In this document: piece after piece, positions 2,832 to 5,446 of the stretch | Numbering within the stretch: position 1 is the stretch's first letter | Layout of the letters: each line of letters begins with the position of its first letter | Source of the DNA: JBFLVQ01 sp040758525 | GTDB taxonomy: Bacteria; Acidobacteriota; Blastocatellia; Chloracidobacteriales; JADJPF01 | Direction: 5' to 3' | Assembly (NCBI GenBank): GCA_040758525.1 | Contig: JBFLVQ010000649.1 | Coordinates: forward strand, 1 to 5,446 | DNA length: 5,446 nt | Made by a program: the position numbers and the translations under genes | Notes under the pieces: generated by a model | What the model was told of the DNA's origin: nothing | The model's database searches: none | The model's input: the letters and a program-made list of their open reading frames with translations, nothing else

Positions 2832-4101
2832 AGTTGTGCCTTATAAACCGGGCAAACGATTAACTACATTTCGTAAATTAGACATTGATTTTGCTGGCAC
2901 TGCTTTAGAGCACGCGCTAGCCTTGCAGGCTCTTAATGAAGGACCTAAACCAGACGAGTCTAAATTGGAAGCTAGTCCTGATCTGACGAGATCGGCAGAT
3001 ACCTCTTCCAATGTTATTCCCTCTGAAGATCAAGATCGATCTGATCAAATTCAAGAAGAATTTACCGCTACTAGGCCATTAGATAGCTTAGCTAATAGTG
3101 AGCTGAGCCAGCCAAGCTTAGCCAATGAACAGCTCAGCCAACAACAAGCTAAGCTAATGGATAGCTCAGCTAACACCAAGCTAAGCTCACAACCGACCGA
3201 GCCAATGGTTAGCTCAGCCAATGAAAAGCTAAGCTCAAAACAAGCTAAGCTATCTATTAGCTCAGCTAATTGGTACCGCACTTATAACGATCTTGATGAC
3301 CTAATAATGCCCACTTTGCAGCCGTCAGAGCAGATTGTTTTAAGACGACTTTTCCGCTTATCTTATGGATTTAATAGAGATACAACAGATCAGGTTAGTT
3401 TAACAAAATTAGCTGAAAAATGTAATCTTGGACTTGCCACAGTTAAGATTGCGATCAAATCATTAGAAGCGAAAGGATATGTTGAAGTCTTTAGCGACCA
3501 ATCGAGGGATCCAAAAGGGGGCAATAGATATCGAATTTTAACTAGGCTAATAGATAGCTCAGCTAAAGACCGGCTAGGCCAGATACCGGCTGAGCTAAAT
3601 ACTAGCTCCATAAAACATGATCATGATGATCTTAAAAAGACAGATCATCATCAAAAGCGTTCTACAGAACTAGCACCTCATTTACGTGAGACGATGACTC
3701 TTTATACTACTCTCACTGGAAACTCTTGGTCTAAATCAGATCAACGCACTTACACCCAAATCTCCACCATCCCATTGCCCATCATTGAATCAGCCATCCG
3801 CGCCGCCATTAACCGCGCCGCCAGCCATCCTGGCTCACTTAGTTACTTCGTCGCTGAGATCAAAAGATCTGCGGAGAGGGCAGCTAATCCTAATGCATAC
3901 CCACCCACATTAAATCGCAATCAACTTAAGAAAGAGATGGCACGTATCATCAAGGATATGAAGGATAATGATAGTAGGGTAAAGGGTTACACAACATGGG
4001 CAGAGTTTGGTGAGATGGTAAAGGAAAGGTGTGGTAATGAGGGGTTGCCATATGATAATGGGTTGTTTGAGGAGATTATGAAGGAAACAGGTAGATCGTA
4101 G
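2800..4101 (+). CDS. Winged-helix plasmid replication/partition DNA-binding protein
   Basis: This 433-residue protein starts at GTG 2800. Residues 1-30 are basic (VRKVVPYKPGKRLTTFRK). Residues 50-156 are a Ser/Gln/Ala-rich, probably disordered linker with a 16-residue repeat (SANxxLSxxxAKLxxS). Residues 158-248 form a winged helix (LQPSEQIVLRRLFRLSYG, SLTKLAEKCNLGLATVKIAI, SLEAKGYVEV, GGNRYRIL) resembling replication-initiator and MarR-like domains. Residues 272-286 are His/Asp-rich. Residues 290-355 (SKSDQRTYTQ to SLSYFVAEI) recall the C-terminal helical domain of plasmid Rep proteins. The position after parA is that of a ParB-type adaptor, but no ParB nuclease or KorB motif is seen. It may be the initiator, the centromere binder, or both. 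Its gene carries two 16-bp repeat arrays around the winged-helix segment, possible binding sites for the protein itself. Confidence 0.68.
   Translation: MSKDPSSPVRKVVPYKPGKRLTTFRKLDIDFAGTALEHALALQALNEGPKPDESKLEASPDLTRSADTSSNVIPSEDQDRSDQIQEEFTATRPLDSLANSELSQPSLANEQLSQQQAKLMDSSANTKLSSQPTEPMVSSANEKLSSKQAKLSISSANWYRTYNDLDDLIMPTLQPSEQIVLRRLFRLSYGFNRDTTDQVSLTKLAEKCNLGLATVKIAIKSLEAKGYVEVFSDQSRDPKGGNRYRILTRLIDSSAKDRLGQIPAELNTSSIKHDHDDLKKTDHHQKRSTELAPHLRETMTLYTTLTGNSWSKSDQRTYTQISTIPLPIIESAIRAAINRAASHPGSLSYFVAEIKRSAERAANPNAYPPTLNRNQLKKEMARIIKDMKDNDSRVKGYTTWAEFGEMVKERCGNEGLPYDNGLFEEIMKETGRS
3085..3274 (+). repeat. Twelve AGCTNAGCY repeats in 16-bp register within a coding region
   Basis: Units start at 3085, 3101, 3115, 3131, 3147, 3163, 3179, 3195, 3211, 3227, 3243 and 3259. 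All steps are 16 bp except one of 14. Eleven match AGCTNAGCY; 3195 is degenerate (GACCGAGCC) but in register. The 16-bp consensus is AGCTNAGCYAAYRRNN, and its core AGCT-N-AGCT is palindromic. Successive units fall in different codon phases (encoding SAN, then LS, then AKL), giving a 48-bp, 16-residue protein repeat. Persistence of the DNA motif across phases points to DNA-level function such as iterons or a centromere. Confidence 0.88.
3540..3612 (+). repeat. Second 16-bp AGCTNAGCY array, 3' of the winged-helix segment
   Basis: Units in exact 16-bp steps start at 3540 (AACTAGGCT), 3556 (AGCTCAGCT), 3572 (GGCTAGGCC), 3588 (GGCTGAGCT) and 3604 (AGCTCC, half). One matches the first array exactly and the others differ by one to three bases. 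The arrays are separated by the roughly 270 bp that encode the winged helix and are not in mutual 16-bp phase. Confidence 0.68.
3624..3650. repeat. 9-bp inverted repeat with GATC in the arms
   Basis: TGATGATCT (3624-3632) and AGATCATCA (3642-3650) are perfectly complementary across nine bases. The dyad lies twelve bases past the second 16-bp array and encodes the His/Asp-rich segment (HDHDDLKKTDHHQ). It could be part of the same DNA site or a result of the His/Asp codons. Confidence 0.45.
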
Positions 4102-4270
4102 GGTGTAGGGTAGGGTAGACAGTGGGGTAGGGTAGATCGCAGAGGAGATCGAAGGGGAAGGAGATCGGGCCATCAGATCGAAGATCGGGAGATCAGATCA
4201 GCGGGGCAGGGTAGGGAAGGGTAGGGAAGTGGAGATCGGGTTAGAGATCGGGCCGGTTATTGCTGAGATC
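4101..4270 (+). other. G-rich, GATC-dense spacer between convergent genes
   Basis: No gene and no clear U-tract terminator is seen. The plus strand is purine-rich with GGGTA-type repeats. G-runs at 4203-4226 (GGGG, then four GGG, all two-base loops) form a canonical quadruplex motif, and a looser one spans 4101-4132 with one eight-base loop. GATC occurs 11 times between 4094 and 4270, mostly as AGATCG or AGATCA. The tract could stall polymerases between the two converging transcripts or act as a methylation-sensitive site. Confidence 0.55.
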
Positions 4271-5446
4271 GAAGGTGAGCGAGGAGAGCGCGGGTTTTTT
4301 CAACTTTGGGGCTTTCGATTTGTTCACGGATCTTAAGCGATTCTTCAGCACAGGCGATGGCTTGAGAGCGTTGGCCAAGGGTGTCTAGGGCGAGGGCGAG
4401 GTTGTAGAGGGTATAACCTTGTTCAGAAACGTCGCCAATTTCACGCTTAATAGCTAATGCTTGCTGGTAATAGTCGATGGCCTTTTGTGGCTCACCTAAC
4501 TCTGAATATCGATTACCAAGGTTACCCAGATCAATCCCTTCCCCCTTTCTATCGCCAGTCTCACGACGAATAACCAATGCTTGCTCATGATAACTAATGG
4601 CCTTGTGAGTATCGCCTAAGTCGGCATAGGCATTGCCCAAGTTGGTCAATACTTTACCTTCACTACTACGGTCACCTATCTCACGCTTAACAGTGAGTGC
4701 TTGTTCGTGATACTCAATGGCTTTACGATATTTACCTAGAGACCAGTAGGCATTGCCCAAATTACCCAATGCATTACCTTCACCGCTACGGTCACCAATC
4801 TCATGGGTAATGGTGAGTTGTTGCTCATAATACTCAATGGCTTTACGATATTCACCTAGATTCTTATAGGCAATACCCAAGTTACCAAGATGCACCCATT
4901 CCGCATCCTGCCTTCCCAATTTCCTTGCTGCTGCCAATGCTGCTTGTAACCAGTCAATTTGCTCAAGTGGGTGTTGCCGGATGGCAAGCATATATCTGCC
5001 AACACCAGGATAATCATTACACAACCCCGCCGCTCGCTCATTCTTCTCAGCATTCCCCGCGGCCCACTGTTGCCCAGCTTCAATATTCACCCTCTCAGTA
5101 TCAAATAGCTTGAGACCAGCTAGCACATTGTCGTTACCCGTCATGTAAAGATCATCAGCCGCCTTCAACACACCACAATAATGCCAACTATGCCTACCCT
5201 GCGTCTCATACCTTTCATCATTCCCCAACTTCACATCAGCAAACAATCTCACCAAGTCATGCAACCTGTACCTCTCACTCACTTGATCAAACAATACCAA
5301 GCTATAATCCATCAACTCACTAAGGCTTTGTACAAAAATAAAATGAACATTATGCTGAATCACTTCTTCGGTTTGATAGTGTAATTCCATTTTGGCAAGA
5401 CACGACGCGGAAACAGATTGATTTGCTGTTTCTGTTCCGGAGTTAG
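4257..5446 (-). CDS. NB-ARC/TPR STAND-type protein, C-terminal part, probable frameshift
   Basis: The frame from the TAA at 4257 stays open to the right edge. An ATG at 5390 (377 codons) lacks a ribosome site and lies inside a domain, so it is unlikely to be the true start. Counting from it, residues 22-54 (LSELMDYSLVLFD, RYRLHDLVRLFAD) match the winged helix after the ATPase core of NB-ARC/AP-ATPase proteins. Residues 163-362 are five TPR units of exactly 40 residues (LGNLGNAY, LG, KAI-YYEQAL-I-REIGDR). The missing N-terminal side should hold the P-loop. The last 39 bases of the window read LTPEQKQQINLFP in another frame, typical of the segment just before this winged helix, so one base seems lost near 5408. 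Such proteins are signalling STAND NTPases, some in anti-phage defence; role here unknown. Possibly a pseudogene. Confidence 0.75.
   Translation of the reverse strand, partial: NSGTETANQSVSASCLAKMELHYQTEEVIQHNVHFIFVQSLSELMDYSLVLFDQVSERYRLHDLVRLFADVKLGNDERYETQGRHSWHYCGVLKAADDLYMTGNDNVLAGLKLFDTERVNIEAGQQWAAGNAEKNERAAGLCNDYPGVGRYMLAIRQHPLEQIDWLQAALAAARKLGRQDAEWVHLGNLGIAYKNLGEYRKAIEYYEQQLTITHEIGDRSGEGNALGNLGNAYWSLGKYRKAIEYHEQALTVKREIGDRSSEGKVLTNLGNAYADLGDTHKAISYHEQALVIRRETGDRKGEGIDLGNLGNRYSELGEPQKAIDYYQQALAIKREIGDVSEQGYTLYNLALALDTLGQRSQAIACAEESLKIREQIESPKVEKTRALLAHLRSQQ
4305..4904 (-). repeat. Five 120-bp repeats encoding 40-residue TPR units
   Basis: Each unit encodes one TPR of the NB-ARC/TPR protein. 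The middle units are the most alike at DNA level (for example the recurring TACTCAATGGCTTTACGATA at 4711-4730 and 4831-4850), suggesting recent duplication or conversion. The unit nearest 4305 is the most diverged. Confidence 0.75.

Noticed and set aside
3085..3274. CRISPR array
   Set aside because: Units are 16 bp with no room for unique spacers of normal length, and they lie in an open reading frame.
3051..3281. 76-codon minus-strand frame with LAELS/LACFELS repeats inside the winged-helix gene
   Set aside because: A shadow of the 16-bp array on the opposite strand. The long plus-strand frame has domains and a good start.
4102..4256. Intrinsic terminator shared by the two convergent genes
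   Set aside because: No stable stem followed by a T-run could be found on either strand, only G-rich repeats.

Overview
The window most resembles a maintenance and replication region of a cyanobacterial plasmid (or plasmid-like island). Pointers to cyanobacteria are a small membrane protein at 901-1215 of a type I recall from cyanobacterial genomes, a 40-residue-repeat TPR protein with an NB-ARC-type winged helix, and moderate GC. The HIP1 octamer GCGATCGC is not seen. The taxon is an inference from composition and family resemblance; no RNA gene or chromosomal marker is present to fix it.

Left part (1-900). Two small exported or membrane-anchored proteins are encoded on the minus strand: one cut by the left edge (1-191), and a 37-residue one (226-339). 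Upstream of them lies a gene-poor, repeat-rich tract that looks like a replication origin. It holds four iteron-like 21-bp repeats (378-527, with a stray fifth copy at 32-52 inside the first gene), a C-rich tract with G-quadruplex potential on the minus strand (537-587), a five-unit array of about 12 bp (591-650) and two near-consensus DnaA boxes (568-576, 660-668). A purine-rich stretch and a perfect 11-bp inverted repeat (824-869) follow.

Middle part (901-1844). Two more minus-strand small genes are a one-helix membrane protein (901-1215) and a very basic, histidine-rich 69-residue protein (1333-1542). The second has a good intrinsic terminator behind it (1263-1288). Divergent from them is the control region of the partition operon. 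It carries a 10-bp-periodic array of TGATCT units (1611-1680), a perfect 12-bp inverted repeat (1708-1719/1779-1790) and a small TGTAC dyad.

Right part (1845-5446). A plus-strand operon encodes a ParA ATPase with an N-terminal helix-turn-helix (1845-2831). Overlapping it by 32 bp is a 433-residue winged-helix DNA-binding protein (2800-4101) in the position of a ParB or replication initiator. Two features stand out. The ParA lacks the second (catalytic) Asp of its Walker A' motif (Asp-Ala-Ala-Pro-Gln). The partner gene carries two arrays of AGCTNAGCY spaced exactly 16 bp apart (3085-3274 and 3540-3612) on either side of the winged-helix coding region. Because 16 is not a multiple of 3, the repeats rotate through all three reading frames, so DNA-level selection (embedded iterons or centromere) is more likely than protein-level selection. 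A G-rich, GATC-dense spacer (4102-4256) separates this operon from a convergent NB-ARC/TPR protein that runs off the right edge and appears frameshifted near 5408.

Working model (inference): the winged-helix protein binds one or more of the repeat arrays, including those in its own gene, and works with ParA in plasmid segregation and/or replication. The left-hand iterons and DnaA boxes would form the origin.
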